Positions 1-9,160 of a DNA stretch of 64,000 nt are shown here, piece by piece. The position numbers and the translations under genes are program-made. Source of the stretch: Paenibacillus andongensis (lineage in GTDB: Bacteria > Bacillota > Bacilli > Paenibacillales > NBRC-103111); NCBI RefSeq assembly GCF_025369935.1, contig NZ_CP104467.1, forward strand, positions 4,161,001 to 4,225,000, read 5' to 3'. Under the pieces are notes generated by a model. That model did not search any database, was not told where the DNA came from, and was given only the letters and a program-made list of their open reading frames with translations. Within the stretch, counting starts at the first letter, position 1; each line of letters starts with the position of its first letter.

Positions 1-1169
1 AGTCCGAATTCCTTACCGACCTTCTGCAATTTATCTAAGGCAAAAGTTAAGTCTTCCTTAGTATGCTGAGCCGTAACAATAAGCCGCACTCGGCCTTTAT
101 CCATGGCAACTGTCGGATAGACTATTCCTTGGGCAAACACGCCTTCTTCCAGCAAACGATCCGAAAAGCGCATGGTTTGTGCGGGATCGCCTATAATAAT
201 CGGAATGATAGGTGTCTCACTTGCGCCGGTATCAAAGCCTAACCGCTGTAAAGATGCTCGGAATCCATTCGCGTTTTCCCAAAGCTTTGTTACTAAGTCC
301 GAGCTTTCCTTAAGTACTTGAATAGCGGCCAAGCAAGTTGCTGCAACCGCAGGCGTTTGCGAGGTACTAAACAGAAACGGCCTTGCCGTATGAATCAAAT
401 GCTCTTTCAAGAGCTGGGCACCGGCAACATAGCCACCAACGGCTCCGATTGCTTTGGATAACGTGCCTATTTGGATATGCACTCTGCCATGAAGACCGAA
501 ATGGTCTGTCGAACCTTTACCGTTGGTGCCAAGCACTCCGCTCGCGTGGGCATCATCCACATACACAATAGCGTCATAGGCTTCTGCTAGTTGAACAATG
601 TCAGGAAGCGGAGCGATATCGCCATCCATACTGAATACACCATCCGTCACAATGACGCGTTTACGATGCTTTTGCGTTTCTTTCAAAATGGCTTCAAGCT
701 GATTCATGTCCTTGTGTGCAAAAATTTTGCGGCTCGCCTTCGTCAAACGGATGCCATCAATAATACTCGCGTGATTCAGCTCATCGCTGATCACTACATC
801 GTCGGCTCCAAGAACAGCTGACAAAGCGCCTTGGTTCGTTGTGAAACCGGACTGGAACACAAGGGCCGCCTCTGTTCCTTTAAACTTGGCTAACTCGATC
901 TCCAGTTCATCGTGAATATCAAGAGTTCCCGTAATCGTACGCACTGAACCGCTTCCAACTCCATACTTCTCGATCGCGGAAATCGCAGCTTCCTTAAGCT
1001 TCGGATGATGAGTTAATCCCAAGTAATTATTGGAAGACATTTGAAGAACTTTCTTACCATTTAAATACATCCAGGAGTCGGAACCGCTCTCCCATACTTT
1101 AATCGAGCGATATCTTCCTTCACGCTTCCATCCTTCAATATCCGCTGCCAAATCGTTTAAATAGTTCAT
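1..1169 (-). CDS. kbl: glycine C-acetyltransferase (2-amino-3-ketobutyrate CoA ligase), 3' end cut by window edge
   Basis: PLP-dependent enzyme of the alpha-oxoamine synthase family. It cleaves 2-amino-3-oxobutyrate with CoA to glycine and acetyl-CoA, the second step of threonine breakdown. About 389 residues are visible against roughly 395 in the family, so only the last few are missing. Seen: the N-terminal [14 protein letters not shown] start, the SSNNYLGL motif near residue 45, [10 protein letters not shown] with the PLP-contacting Asp and His, and [13 protein letters not shown] carrying the PLP lysine. The start ATG has a good AGGAGG site just upstream. It follows tdh on the same strand after 38 bases, so the two are almost certainly co-transcribed. 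Confident. Confidence 0.93.
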   Translation of the reverse strand, partial: MNYLNDLAADIEGWKREGRYRSIKVWESGSDSWMYLNGKKVLQMSSNNYLGLTHHPKLKEAAISAIEKYGVGSGSVRTITGTLDIHDELEIELAKFKGTEAALVFQSGFTTNQGALSAVLGADDVVISDELNHASIIDGIRLTKASRKIFAHKDMNQLEAILKETQKHRKRVIVTDGVFSMDGDIAPLPDIVQLAEAYDAIVYVDDAHASGVLGTNGKGSTDHFGLHGRVHIQIGTLSKAIGAVGGYVAGAQLLKEHLIHTARPFLFSTSQTPAVAATCLAAIQVLKESSDLVTKLWENANGFRASLQRLGFDTGASETPIIPIIIGDPAQTMRFSDRLLEEGVFAQGIVYPTVAMDKGRVRLIVTAQHTKEDLTFALDKLQKVGKEFG

Positions 1170-1207
1170 GTGAACCTCCTAAAAGTTTTACGGAGCAAAT
1201 TTTTATC

Positions 1208-2251
1208 CTAATGTGTAAATACAATTTTCCCGCATTGACCTTGATTCATTAACCGGAAAGCTTCTTCGTACTGATCTAATGTAAATCTATGCGTAATAAC
1301 CGGTGCCAGATCAATTCGCTTCTGGTTCAGCAAACCCTTCATTTGATACCAGGTTTGATACATCTTTCTACCCGTAATCCCTTCAACGCGCAGCCCTTTA
1401 AAAATGATGTGATTCGTTAGGTCCAGGCTCACCTCTTTGGTTGGAATACCAAGCAAGGACACTCTGCCCGCGTTGGCTGCAGCTTCAAAGCCATCTACGA
1501 TCGCCTGAGGATTGCCGGACATTTCAAGAACAACCTCAACACCTTCTCCATCCGTCATTTCTCGGAGAGCCTTAGATAGGCGCGTTTCCATGGCGTTAAT
1601 CGTAAAATCCGCACCCATTTGTTTAGCGAGTTCCAATCGGTTAGGGTTAATATCCGCGGCATAAATAGCTCCAGCTCCGCAAGCCTTTGCAACTTGAATG
1701 GCCAATAAGCCAATCGGGCCCACACCAATAATAGCAACAGACTTTCCAACAATGTCGCCGGATAGTACCGTTTGCACGGCATTGCCCAGCGGGTCCTGCA
1801 AGCAAGCGATTTCAAAAGGCAGATCAGGTGCATTCAGAATAATGTTGCTTGCCTTCACGACGGCATATTCGGCAAAGCAGCCAGGTGCCGTAATCCCGAA
1901 GCTTTTGGTATTCGGGCAAACATGCGCATTTCCTGTGCGACAGGCTTTACAGGAACCGCATACCATGTGACCCTCCGCAGAAACATAATCTCCGATGGCA
2001 ACACTCGTAACCCGTTCTCCGACTTCCACAACAATGCCTGCGAATTCATGACCGAAAACGTTCGGCGTTACAACGGTTTTGTCTGCCCAAGCGTCCCAAT
2101 TGTAAATATGTAAATCTGTTCCGCAAATCGATGTTGCTTTAATGCGGACAAGAACTTCGTCGGCTCCACAAGTCGGAATAGGAACTTCTTTCAGTATGGC
2201 ACCAGGTCCTCTGTGTTCTTTAACCAATCCAATCATCGTAGCGCCCATCAT
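1208..2251 (-). CDS. tdh: L-threonine 3-dehydrogenase
   Basis: Zinc-dependent, NAD-linked medium-chain dehydrogenase that oxidises L-threonine to 2-amino-3-oxobutyrate, the substrate of the downstream kbl product. It has 347 residues, normal for the family. Seen: catalytic-zinc Cys43 in SICGTDLHIYNWD and His68 in FGHEF, the structural-zinc cysteines C98, C101, C104 and C112, and the Rossmann motif GVGPIG at about 176-181. ThrDH-type features such as the NWDAW stretch separate it from general alcohol dehydrogenases. A GGGGG stretch sits 4 bases before the chosen ATG; Met2 and Met6 are possible alternative starts. First gene of the tdh-kbl operon, divergent from an XRE-cupin regulator. Confidence 0.93.
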   Translation of the reverse strand: MMGATMIGLVKEHRGPGAILKEVPIPTCGADEVLVRIKATSICGTDLHIYNWDAWADKTVVTPNVFGHEFAGIVVEVGERVTSVAIGDYVSAEGHMVCGSCKACRTGNAHVCPNTKSFGITAPGCFAEYAVVKASNIILNAPDLPFEIACLQDPLGNAVQTVLSGDIVGKSVAIIGVGPIGLLAIQVAKACGAGAIYAADINPNRLELAKQMGADFTINAMETRLSKALREMTDGEGVEVVLEMSGNPQAIVDGFEAAANAGRVSLLGIPTKEVSLDLTNHIIFKGLRVEGITGRKMYQTWYQMKGLLNQKRIDLAPVITHRFTLDQYEEAFRLMNQGQCGKIVFTH

Positions 2252-2279
2252 CGTTCCCCCAATTTAAGTTTACTATAAT

Positions 2280-2293
2280 GCACAAACGTGCGC
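2280..2293. promoter_or_regulatory. small palindrome in the tdh/XRE divergent promoter region
   Basis: GCAC-AAAC-GTGC lies in the 133-base gap between the two divergent starts, next to AT-rich promoter-like DNA that also holds ATACAAATGTAT. It may be an operator for the XRE-cupin regulator. This rests on position and symmetry only. Confidence 0.3.
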
Positions 2294-2384
2294 TTTATCA
2301 TCTATATACCATATTATACAAATGTATGTTATATTGTAAATAGGCATTTTGACAAAACGGAAAATAAATATTGGAGGAACTGAA

Positions 2385-2945
2385 ATGAACGAACCCATTC
2401 ATAAAATGGTAGGTCGAAAACTTTTAAATATTCGCAAAACAAGAGGATTAAGCTTAGATCAAGTCGCTGATCTGACTGGTGTCAGCAAAGCGATGCTGGG
2501 GCAAATTGAACGAGGAGATTCGAATCCGACGATTTCCGTACTTTGGAAAATTGTGAGCGGCTTACAAATTTCGTTTACAAGTCTAATTGAAGATACCGAA
2601 CCGAAAATTACAGTAGTCCGCGCAGCCGGGCTTTCACCATTTGAAGAAGAAGATGGACAGTACCGCGCGTTCCCGCTCTTCCCTTTTCACCCTCAAAAGA
2701 GCTTTGAAATTTATACCGTCGAAATGGACCAAGGCTGTACCCATGCCTCCGAACCTCATAATGAAGGCGTTGAAGAATACATTCTTATGGTAGAAGGAAA
2801 GCTGGATATAACCATCTCCCAGGAAAGCTATAAGCTGAAAGCTGGCGATGCCATTCACTTCACAGCCGATCGCCCTCATACGTATACGAATACATCTGAT
2901 GCTAAAGCCGTCTATAAAACTTTAATATATTATCCCCCTTCTTAA
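2385..2945 (+). CDS. XRE-family transcriptional regulator with cupin domain
   Basis: An N-terminal helix-turn-helix of the XRE type (about residues 8-62, containing LSLDQVADLTGVS and IERGDSNPT) is joined to a C-terminal cupin (about 104-184, with the GDAIHFTADRPH metal/ligand motif). Regulators of this architecture usually control an adjacent catabolic or transport gene and sense a small ligand through the cupin. The open frame begins earlier with a TTG at 2349, but the ATG at 2385 has a proper TTGGAGGA site eight bases upstream and is chosen (186 aa). It is divergent from tdh-kbl, so it is the likely regulator of threonine catabolism here; that link is inferred from position. Confidence 0.85.
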   Translation: MNEPIHKMVGRKLLNIRKTRGLSLDQVADLTGVSKAMLGQIERGDSNPTISVLWKIVSGLQISFTSLIEDTEPKITVVRAAGLSPFEEEDGQYRAFPLFPFHPQKSFEIYTVEMDQGCTHASEPHNEGVEEYILMVEGKLDITISQESYKLKAGDAIHFTADRPHTYTNTSDAKAVYKTLIYYPPS

Positions 2946-2990
2946 TGGATAGATGAATTTACAGGTCGTTTATCTCTATTAAAAGAACGA

Positions 2991-3031
2991 ACGCAAGCTG
3001 CCGAATACCAAGGCTGCTTGCGTTATTTCTC
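2991..3031 (+). terminator. hairpin terminator after the XRE-cupin gene
   Basis: ACGCAAGCTGCC pairs with GGCTGCTTGCGT (12 bp with one mismatch) around a short loop, followed by a T-rich tail. It lies 46 bases after the stop codon. Confidence 0.6.
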
Positions 3032-3099
3032 GAAAGATAAGCATAAATTTTATGTGTTACTTTTCCTATTATTTTATTGTCTGGTTCTTGGGAGAAATG

Positions 3100-3305
3100 T
3101 GGAATCAAGGAGATGTTGTACAGCGTACAACAATTTCCTTGATTTCTTCTGGGAATGCGAAAGATGTTGTAGGTTATACAACAATTTATCCTTTTTTTAG
3201 GTGAATGAACGATTTTCGGCAAAAATTGTTGTATTTTTTGTAACATTTGCATAAAAATCGCCAATTAGCATGCATAATGTAATGTTGTACAAACAACATT
3301 AAAGA
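3100..3305. repeat. non-coding stretch with repeated TGTTGTA palindromes
   Basis: This is the non-coding part of the 2946-3408 gap. It holds TGTTGTAC-AGC-GTACAACA (about 3113-3132), TGTTGTA-GGTTA-TACAACA (about 3163-3182), a single half-site near 3228, and ATGTTGT-ACAA-ACAACAT near 3282. The first copy is extended by outer arms, GAATCAAGGA against TCCTTGATTTC, giving a long interrupted hairpin. Copies one and two sit about 50 bases apart. They could be repeated operator sites or a degenerate dispersed repeat. No gene is supported here. Confidence 0.6.
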
Positions 3306-3408
3306 TCATCATGCAGTTGTTAAAGCATATTCGTCTAGGCCTAACTTGCTTTGCTTCCACTTTCAGAAACTCTCTTATCCTTGGACGGGCGTACGCCGTT
3401 TATTTTCA

Positions 3409-4671
3409 TTATACCTTGATTAATGTCTTGTAAAATTGCTCGATTTCAATCGGCTTTCCGCCATTCACACGCGATTCCTCAGCAGCAAATGCCATCAGAT
3501 GGCTTCGCACAGATGCCGCCGCGGATGATTCGCTTTCTCCTCCTGCATACGCACGAACCTCGCGAAGAAAACTGCGCACGATGCCCACATCGCCGCCGCT
3601 GTGCCCTTCTTCGGATGCATGGACATGAATCGCATTCTGCTCATTAGTTACAAAATCATGGACAGTGAATGTATGCTCTTCCATGTTCCCTCTAATTTCA
3701 CCCTTCGTTCCCATGACCTGCACAATGCGCGTATTATCCCGCGTAAAGCCGCACATGCTGAACATCGCGGTAGCCCCGCTGGCAAACTCCATATTGACGA
3801 CCTGATGGTCAACGACATTATTATCGCTGCGATAAACACATTTTCCATATGGCGTTGTGCGCAGTGCTTTGAGTATGCCCTCCAGACTCGTATCCGTTGT
3901 GAACTTAGCTGCCCAGCCCCGGCCGGAGCCCAAATAATATTTCGGCGCATAGTATTGGCAGCTGGCTTCCGCCGGACAACCGTCTAGACAGCGTGCAGGA
4001 GCACCTTCTGGCGCGTTCTCCTCATTAAAATGCATAAGTGATCCAAATGAACTCACACGCTCGCAAGGCTCGCCCATGATATACGATAAAATATCCATAT
4101 CGTGGCACGATTTGGCCAAGATCATCGGACTCGAAGTATCCGAATTATTCCAGTTGCCGCGCACAAAGCTGTGCGCCATATGCATATTGCCGACATTCTC
4201 ATTGAGTTGAATGGAGACGATTTGTCCAATCTTCCCTTCATCGATGACACGTTTCATCGCCGTCCAGAATGCTGTATAACGCAGTACATGGCATATCGTC
4301 AGCAAGCGATTATGCTTTTTAGCCATACGTTCCATTTCGACGCATTCCGCTGGACTTGGAGACATCGGTTTTTCAAGAAGGACGTGATAACCAAGCTCAA
4401 GCGCCTTAAGCGTCGGCTCGTAATGCATCTGATCTTGCGTACAAATGATGGCGATATCCGCTAGCTTCGGCTGTGCCAAAAGCTCTTCCCAATCCGCATG
4501 GGCATGCTCCTGTGAAATCTGGTGAGCAGCAACAAATGCTGCCCTTCTATCTTCATCCGGCTCTGCTACCGCGATAATAGAAAGCTCGTGAGGATAATTA
4601 AGCGCGTAAGGCGCATAAGCTTGAGCACCGCGGTTGCCGGCTCCCAGCAGAATGGCTGTAATTTTTTGCAT
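3409..4671 (-). CDS. Gfo/Idh/MocA-family oxidoreductase
   Basis: NAD(P)-dependent sugar or sugar-acid dehydrogenase, 420 residues. The N-terminal Rossmann motif is ILLGAGNRGAQAY, and the family EKPMSPSPAEC motif carries the catalytic-region lysine. The C-terminal part carries a cysteine cluster, ARCLDGCPAEASCQYYA, near residues 225-240, followed by a YYLGSGRGW stretch. That is a feature of a subset of this family found in sugar gene clusters. It is the last gene of the ABC-transporter operon, 27 bases after the MalG-like permease gene, so it probably acts on the imported sugar. The exact substrate cannot be read from sequence. Confidence 0.85.
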   Translation of the reverse strand: MQKITAILLGAGNRGAQAYAPYALNYPHELSIIAVAEPDEDRRAAFVAAHQISQEHAHADWEELLAQPKLADIAIICTQDQMHYEPTLKALELGYHVLLEKPMSPSPAECVEMERMAKKHNRLLTICHVLRYTAFWTAMKRVIDEGKIGQIVSIQLNENVGNMHMAHSFVRGNWNNSDTSSPMILAKSCHDMDILSYIMGEPCERVSSFGSLMHFNEENAPEGAPARCLDGCPAEASCQYYAPKYYLGSGRGWAAKFTTDTSLEGILKALRTTPYGKCVYRSDNNVVDHQVVNMEFASGATAMFSMCGFTRDNTRIVQVMGTKGEIRGNMEEHTFTVHDFVTNEQNAIHVHASEEGHSGGDVGIVRSFLREVRAYAGGESESSAAASVRSHLMAFAAEESRVNGGKPIEIEQFYKTLIKV

Positions 4672-4698
4672 AGTTGGTCTCTCTCCTTATTTTGTCTG

Positions 4699-5538
4699 TC
4701 AGGACTTGCTGCCTGTAAAGGCAATCCCTTGAATAAATGAGCGTTGGAAAATAAAGAAAATAATAATCATAGGCAAAATAGCCATCATCGAGCCTGCCAT
4801 AATAATCGTATAATTCGTTTTATGCTCGCCTTGCAGGAACGCAATGCCCGCCGACAGCACCATTTTGTCCGGTGAGCTGTTAACGATGAGCGGCCACATC
4901 AGATCGTTCCACGACCACAGCATGGTGAAAATGGCGAGAGCGATCATCCCCGATTTGGCCAAAGGCAGCATGATCTGCCAATAAATACGAAATTGATTGC
5001 AGCCATCAAGTTTAGCGGCTTCCTCCAACTCGTGCGGCAGCGTCATGAAAAATTGGCGCAACAGGAATGTGCCGAAAGCGCTGAATAAGCCTGGAACGAC
5101 GAGTGCGGTAAGCGAGTTGAGCCACCCTAGGTCTTTCATAATCATATACTGCGGGATAAGGAATACTTGCCCCGGCACCATAAGTACGGACAGCATCAGA
5201 ATGAAAAAGAAATGACGCCCCGGAAAGCTGATTCGGGCAAAAGCATAGGCAGCTAGTGAGCAAATGATTAATTGGCCGATTACTTTTATCACTGTTGTAA
5301 TCAATGTATTCCAATAAAATGTGAAAAATGGCAAGTTCACAAATACCTTCGTATAGTTGCTCCATTGAAACGTTTTAGGAAATAAAACCGGTGGTATCGC
5401 TGTTGACTCTCCTAACGTTTTCACCGAAGTAAGAAACATCCAGATGAAAGGAGTTACCATAATGACAGCACCTAGGATAAGAATAAGATGAATAGCCCCG
5501 GTCTGAACCGATTTTCGTTGATGGATTCTGGTGTTCAT
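4699..5538 (-). CDS. carbohydrate ABC transporter permease, MalG type
   Basis: Inner-membrane permease of the CUT1 sugar family, 279 residues with about six membrane helices. The EAA loop that docks to the ATPase is visible as LEEAAKLDGCNQFRIYW. It follows the MalF-type permease gene after 13 bases and precedes the oxidoreductase gene. No ATPase gene is in the cluster, as is common in Bacillales, where one shared MsmX-type ATPase serves several CUT1 importers. The C-terminus GIAFTGSKS is typical of MalG-like permeases. Confidence 0.9.
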   Translation of the reverse strand: MNTRIHQRKSVQTGAIHLILILGAVIMVTPFIWMFLTSVKTLGESTAIPPVLFPKTFQWSNYTKVFVNLPFFTFYWNTLITTVIKVIGQLIICSLAAYAFARISFPGRHFFFILMLSVLMVPGQVFLIPQYMIMKDLGWLNSLTALVVPGLFSAFGTFLLRQFFMTLPHELEEAAKLDGCNQFRIYWQIMLPLAKSGMIALAIFTMLWSWNDLMWPLIVNSSPDKMVLSAGIAFLQGEHKTNYTIIMAGSMMAILPMIIIFFIFQRSFIQGIAFTGSKS

Positions 5539-5551
5539 GCAGCCGCCCTCC

Positions 5552-6436
5552 TCATTCGTAGTGAACCCATTTCTTCTGAATTTTCATTTGAATATACGTA
5601 ATAATCATAATAATGGTAAACAGCAGGACTGCGATTGAAGACGCATAGCCCTTGTTATTTTTCAAGAAGCCGTATTTGTAGTATAAGAACACAATCGACT
5701 GCGTGGATTCCATGACGATATCGCCTACCATCATATATATGAAGTCGAATACCTGAAAGGCGCCAATCAAAGAAGTAACCAGCACGAAAAAAATGGTTGG
5801 CGTCAAGAGAGGTATCGTAATACGCATAAATTTGGTTATAGGCCCCGCACCGTCAATGGATGCGGCTTCATAGTAGGAAGATGAAATACCTTGGAGTCCG
5901 GATAGAAATATAATCATGTGGCTGCCAATGGAACACCATATGGCAACAATAATAATCGATAATAACGCCGTGCGATTATCCGTCAACCAGTGAGGACCAG
6001 GAATGGACAATAATCCAAGTAAGTAATTAATCAAACCGAAATCAGAGTTGTACAGCCATTTCCAGACCATTGCGATCGCGGCCGGCATAGTGACGACCGG
6101 AAGAAAATACATTGTGCGGTAGATGGACAACCCTTTGACCTGCTGGTTTAACAGAACAGCCAGCAGAATAGCCAGGATGATCCCGATCGGCACTGCTAGA
6201 ACGATATAAATGCTAGTATTCCGGATCGCGTGAAGCAGCTCTTTATCCGTAAACAGCACCTTGTAATTCGCCAAGCCAGTCCAGGTGTATTTGCCAAAAG
6301 CCCCCCATTCCGTAAAGGAAAAATAAAAGGTTTGAAACACTGGCCAAATATAAAACACCAGTAAGCCAAGCATGAGTGGCATAATCATGATATATGCCCA
6401 CTTCCAATCGGATAGTCGCTTCGAGCTGAATCGCAT
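5552..6436 (-). CDS. carbohydrate ABC transporter permease, MalF type
   Basis: CUT1-family permease, 294 residues, about six membrane helices. The N-terminus ends its cytosolic part at DWKWAYIMIMP. The EAA motif is YYEAASIDGAGPITKF, followed by RITIPLLTP. It forms a heterodimer with the MalG-type partner encoded next. It lies between the solute-binding protein gene and the second permease gene in one operon. Confidence 0.9.
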   Translation of the reverse strand: MRFSSKRLSDWKWAYIMIMPLMLGLLVFYIWPVFQTFYFSFTEWGAFGKYTWTGLANYKVLFTDKELLHAIRNTSIYIVLAVPIGIILAILLAVLLNQQVKGLSIYRTMYFLPVVTMPAAIAMVWKWLYNSDFGLINYLLGLLSIPGPHWLTDNRTALLSIIIVAIWCSIGSHMIIFLSGLQGISSSYYEAASIDGAGPITKFMRITIPLLTPTIFFVLVTSLIGAFQVFDFIYMMVGDIVMESTQSIVFLYYKYGFLKNNKGYASSIAVLLFTIIMIITYIQMKIQKKWVHYE

Positions 6437-6519
6437 GTTTACTCACTCTCCTATGAGTGGAATTGGGGAAGGAGATCCGTTTACGAACATGTTGCTTTCC
6501 GAAACGGATCCCCTGAGCC

Positions 6520-7833
6520 TTATTTTTCTGCTGCTAATGCTTGGTTCATCTTAGCTCCGAGCTCTTTGGCCGCATCAGCTACCGGTTTATCTCCTGTCCA
6601 TGCATTTTTCAAAATTTCTGTTTCGTAAATATTCCAAACCGAAGTATTCTTGGACACAGGATATGGCGTTGCATACGCTGCCATGTCAATGAAAGCTTTT
6701 GCTTTATATTGCGGGAATGTGGCTAACCAAGAAGTCTCGCTGCCCTTGTAAGCGGGAATCGCTCCACCTTGTTTTGCAGCAATTTCAGCCGCTTCCTTGG
6801 ACCCAAGGAATTTAACGAATTCCCATGCTTCTTTCGGATGTTTGGAATTCGCAGATATCACATGACCCAGACCGTGAATGACAACGCCTTGCTTTTTCCC
6901 TTTTGGCAGTTCAGCTACGTCTGCCTTGTTTTTCATTTCGGCATTTTGATTGATGGTAAACGCTGCCCAGGAGCCATCAAAATACATAGCGAGCTTGCCG
7001 GATGTGAACATATCCGCAGGTGCTGTTTCCGTCATTTGAGCTAGTGTCGGAGATACTTTATGAACTTGAATCAGATCGGTTAGAAATTTCAAACCTTCAA
7101 TCGCTTCCGGTTGGTCAAATCCTGATTTCTTATGGTCATCCGAAATGACGTAGCCGCCAGCCTGAAGAATCGTATTGTAGAAATCCTCCTGATTCATCAT
7201 TGGAGCAGCGAAACCGTAGATGCCTTTGGCAGGGTCTGTTAATTTCTTAGCCGCTTCCGTCAGCTTGCTCCAATCCCAAGTGCCGTCCGGATACGGAATT
7301 CCTTTATCATCGAACAGCTTTTTGTTATACCATAAGCCAATCGTGTCAAAGTCTTTAGGAATCCCATAATTTTTGCCGCCAAGACTATAGAGTGATACCA
7401 GCGAGCTCGGATATTTGGAGAGGTCTAATTGATCGGTCTTGATTGTATCTGTCAAATCCTTTAACATGCCGTTACCTGCATACTTGACGAAATTAGGACC
7501 ATTCATCCAAAGTACGTCAGGCATTGTCCCGCCTTGAGCGGCTGTTTCTAATTTGGTGAAATATTGTTTGTACGGCGTATTCTCCGCTTTTACCTCAATA
7601 TTCGGGTGACTCGCTTGGAACGCTTTGATGACATCGGTCATCGTATCCATGCCCCAGCCGCCATAAGTAATTGTCACTTTTTCAGCAGATGCTGCAGACG
7701 TAGCCTTTGCGTCGGATTTGGGAGCTGCTGTGGATGTAGTGTTTGATGAACCAGAATTACCGCAAGCGCTTACAACAACCATTGCCGACATGAGCGTTGT
7801 GACGAGAACAACCTTTTTTGTATTGTTGACCAT
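6520..7833 (-). CDS. extracellular sugar-binding lipoprotein (ABC transporter)
   Basis: Family 1 extracellular solute-binding protein, 437 residues. A lipoprotein signal is visible: positive start, hydrophobic stretch and the lipobox VVSAC with Cys24 as the lipidated residue, then a Ser/Thr/Asn/Ala-rich linker before the mature domain begins at about residue 50 with VTITYGGWG. It captures a sugar outside the cell and delivers it to the two permeases encoded downstream. It is the first gene of the operon, and a candidate LacI operator lies 113 bases upstream of its start. Confidence 0.9.
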   Translation of the reverse strand: MVNNTKKVVLVTTLMSAMVVVSACGNSGSSNTTSTAAPKSDAKATSAASAEKVTITYGGWGMDTMTDVIKAFQASHPNIEVKAENTPYKQYFTKLETAAQGGTMPDVLWMNGPNFVKYAGNGMLKDLTDTIKTDQLDLSKYPSSLVSLYSLGGKNYGIPKDFDTIGLWYNKKLFDDKGIPYPDGTWDWSKLTEAAKKLTDPAKGIYGFAAPMMNQEDFYNTILQAGGYVISDDHKKSGFDQPEAIEGLKFLTDLIQVHKVSPTLAQMTETAPADMFTSGKLAMYFDGSWAAFTINQNAEMKNKADVAELPKGKKQGVVIHGLGHVISANSKHPKEAWEFVKFLGSKEAAEIAAKQGGAIPAYKGSETSWLATFPQYKAKAFIDMAAYATPYPVSKNTSVWNIYETEILKNAWTGDKPVADAAKELGAKMNQALAAEK

Positions 7834-7930
7834 TTCGCTATCACCCTTTTTTCATTTTTTTAAGATCAAACATGCCAATCGTACATACGCCGAAAACCTA
7901 TTTCACCCCCCTTCAGTTGACTGAATATTA

Positions 7931-7959
7931 TTGGCACCAAATTCAGGACAACGTTATCC
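7931..7959. promoter_or_regulatory. candidate LacI-family operator upstream of the sugar-transport operon
   Basis: GGACAACGTTATCC (7946-7959) is a near-perfect palindrome centred on AACGTT. The half ACGTTATCC recurs upstream of the lacI gene at 9070-9078. A second shared word, TTGGCACCA, sits at 7931-7939 here and at 9141-9149 there. LacI/PurR-family operators typically have such a central CG palindrome. Confidence 0.6.
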
Positions 7960-7975
7960 AATGATCCAAAAAAAA

Positions 7976-9022
7976 TTAATTTCTCTTACATACAGAAGAT
8001 TCTCTCACAATAAGTCGATGTGGCAGCAGAACTTTAGACAGCTGCGGCTGCTCGCCATTCAGCATATCCAACAAGGTTGAAGCCGCTGTTGTGCCTATCT
8101 CGACTTTAGGTACATGAACCGACGATAACGGCGGTGTTGTATATTGGGCAAAATCAATATTATCCATCGAGATGAACGCAATATCCTCTGGAATGCGCAA
8201 TTGGTTCTCAATGACAGCTCGCATAGCAGGAATCGCTAATTGATCACTTGCCGAGAATATCGCCGTAGGCCGTTCCAGATCTGTACGCTTCAAACGCTCC
8301 ATGATACTCTCATAACTGCGGTCGATTTCCCATCGGGTGTCTATCACCCATTCTTTATTTAAAGGAATACCCGCATCGTACATCGCAAATTTATAGCCCT
8401 GAAATCTCTCTTCACTGTTTAATTCACTTGTATGACCTGGCCCGCCGACAAAACCAATCACTTGGTGCCCTTGCGCAATGAGGTGATCGACAGCTGACTT
8501 CGCGGCATGAATACGGTCGTAATCAACCATGGTAATTTCCGTACCGTTCGTACAAATCCCGATCAGTGCTAGGTCCTCCACTTTTAGCAAATAGTCAACG
8601 ATCTCGGAACCTACTTCGCCAACGATAATAATGCCATCGACTTGTATGTCATGTACGCAACGATGCAGCAACGCTTCATCTTTAAGCTCATCGGAGGTAT
8701 GCATGAAACCCAGAGAATAACCGGATTCCAATATTTTCTTGGTAAATGCCGTAATGATCGGAGAGTAATAGGGGTGATCGTCGTTCAGACGAGCCGTTTG
8801 AATGATACAGCCAATTTGCTTCGTCTGCTTTTTCTCTGTCTTTTGTTTGTTCACAAGGAGACGCGCTGATTCATTAGGTGTGTAATTCAATTGACGCACA
8901 GCCTCCCAAACCTTCGCCTTCGTTTCCGGGTTGATGTGCCTGCTGGTATCATTTCGTACCACGCGTGAGGCTGTTGAAATGGAGACTCCGACTAAATCTG
9001 CAATATCTTTGAGAGTAGGCAA
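7976..9022 (-). CDS. LacI-family transcriptional regulator
   Basis: Sugar-responsive repressor or activator, 348 residues. The N-terminal LacI helix-turn-helix reads TLKDIADLVGVSISTASRVV at residues 3-22, with hinge region LNYTPNESARLL. A periplasmic-binding-protein-like sensor domain fills about residues 70-340. It lies directly upstream of, and in the same direction as, the sugar ABC operon it most likely controls. The shared AACGTT palindromes upstream of itself and of the operon support autoregulation plus operon control. Confidence 0.9.
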   Translation of the reverse strand: MPTLKDIADLVGVSISTASRVVRNDTSRHINPETKAKVWEAVRQLNYTPNESARLLVNKQKTEKKQTKQIGCIIQTARLNDDHPYYSPIITAFTKKILESGYSLGFMHTSDELKDEALLHRCVHDIQVDGIIIVGEVGSEIVDYLLKVEDLALIGICTNGTEITMVDYDRIHAAKSAVDHLIAQGHQVIGFVGGPGHTSELNSEERFQGYKFAMYDAGIPLNKEWVIDTRWEIDRSYESIMERLKRTDLERPTAIFSASDQLAIPAMRAVIENQLRIPEDIAFISMDNIDFAQYTTPPLSSVHVPKVEIGTTAASTLLDMLNGEQPQLSKVLLPHRLIVRESSVCKRN

Positions 9023-9064
9023 TTCATACAGCTCCTTCTATCCAAACCTATATCCAGCCGTTTG

Positions 9065-9078
9065 CCCAAACGTTATCC
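9065..9078. promoter_or_regulatory. candidate LacI operator upstream of lacI
   Basis: CCCAAACGTTATCC is the partner of the site at 7946-7959, with the same AACGTT centre and the same ACGTTATCC half. It lies 43 bases upstream of the lacI start codon, fitting autoregulation. Confidence 0.55.
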
Positions 9079-9086
9079 TGATATTT

Positions 9087-9106
9087 GGGGCAAGCGCTTT
9101 CTTACA
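9087..9106 (-). promoter_or_regulatory. candidate cre site (CcpA box) upstream of lacI
   Basis: On the minus strand the sequence reads AAGAAAGCGCTTGCCCC, close to the Firmicutes cre consensus TGWAAGCGYTWNCA. Its place beside a sugar-uptake regulator fits carbon catabolite control. Confidence 0.5.
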
Positions 9107-9160
9107 GAATAGTTCATCTCTTTATTAATTGTCAATATGTTTGGCACCATAAATCACAAA

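Noticed and set aside
1698..2113. Frames antisense to tdh
   Set aside because: Shadows of the tdh reading frame; tdh is intact with full family motifs.
2959..3264. Minus-strand frame of 101 residues in the palindrome-rich gap
   Set aside because: Its repeated CCxTYNI pieces are a by-product of the TGTTGTA palindromes. No ribosome site, and the content is not protein-like.
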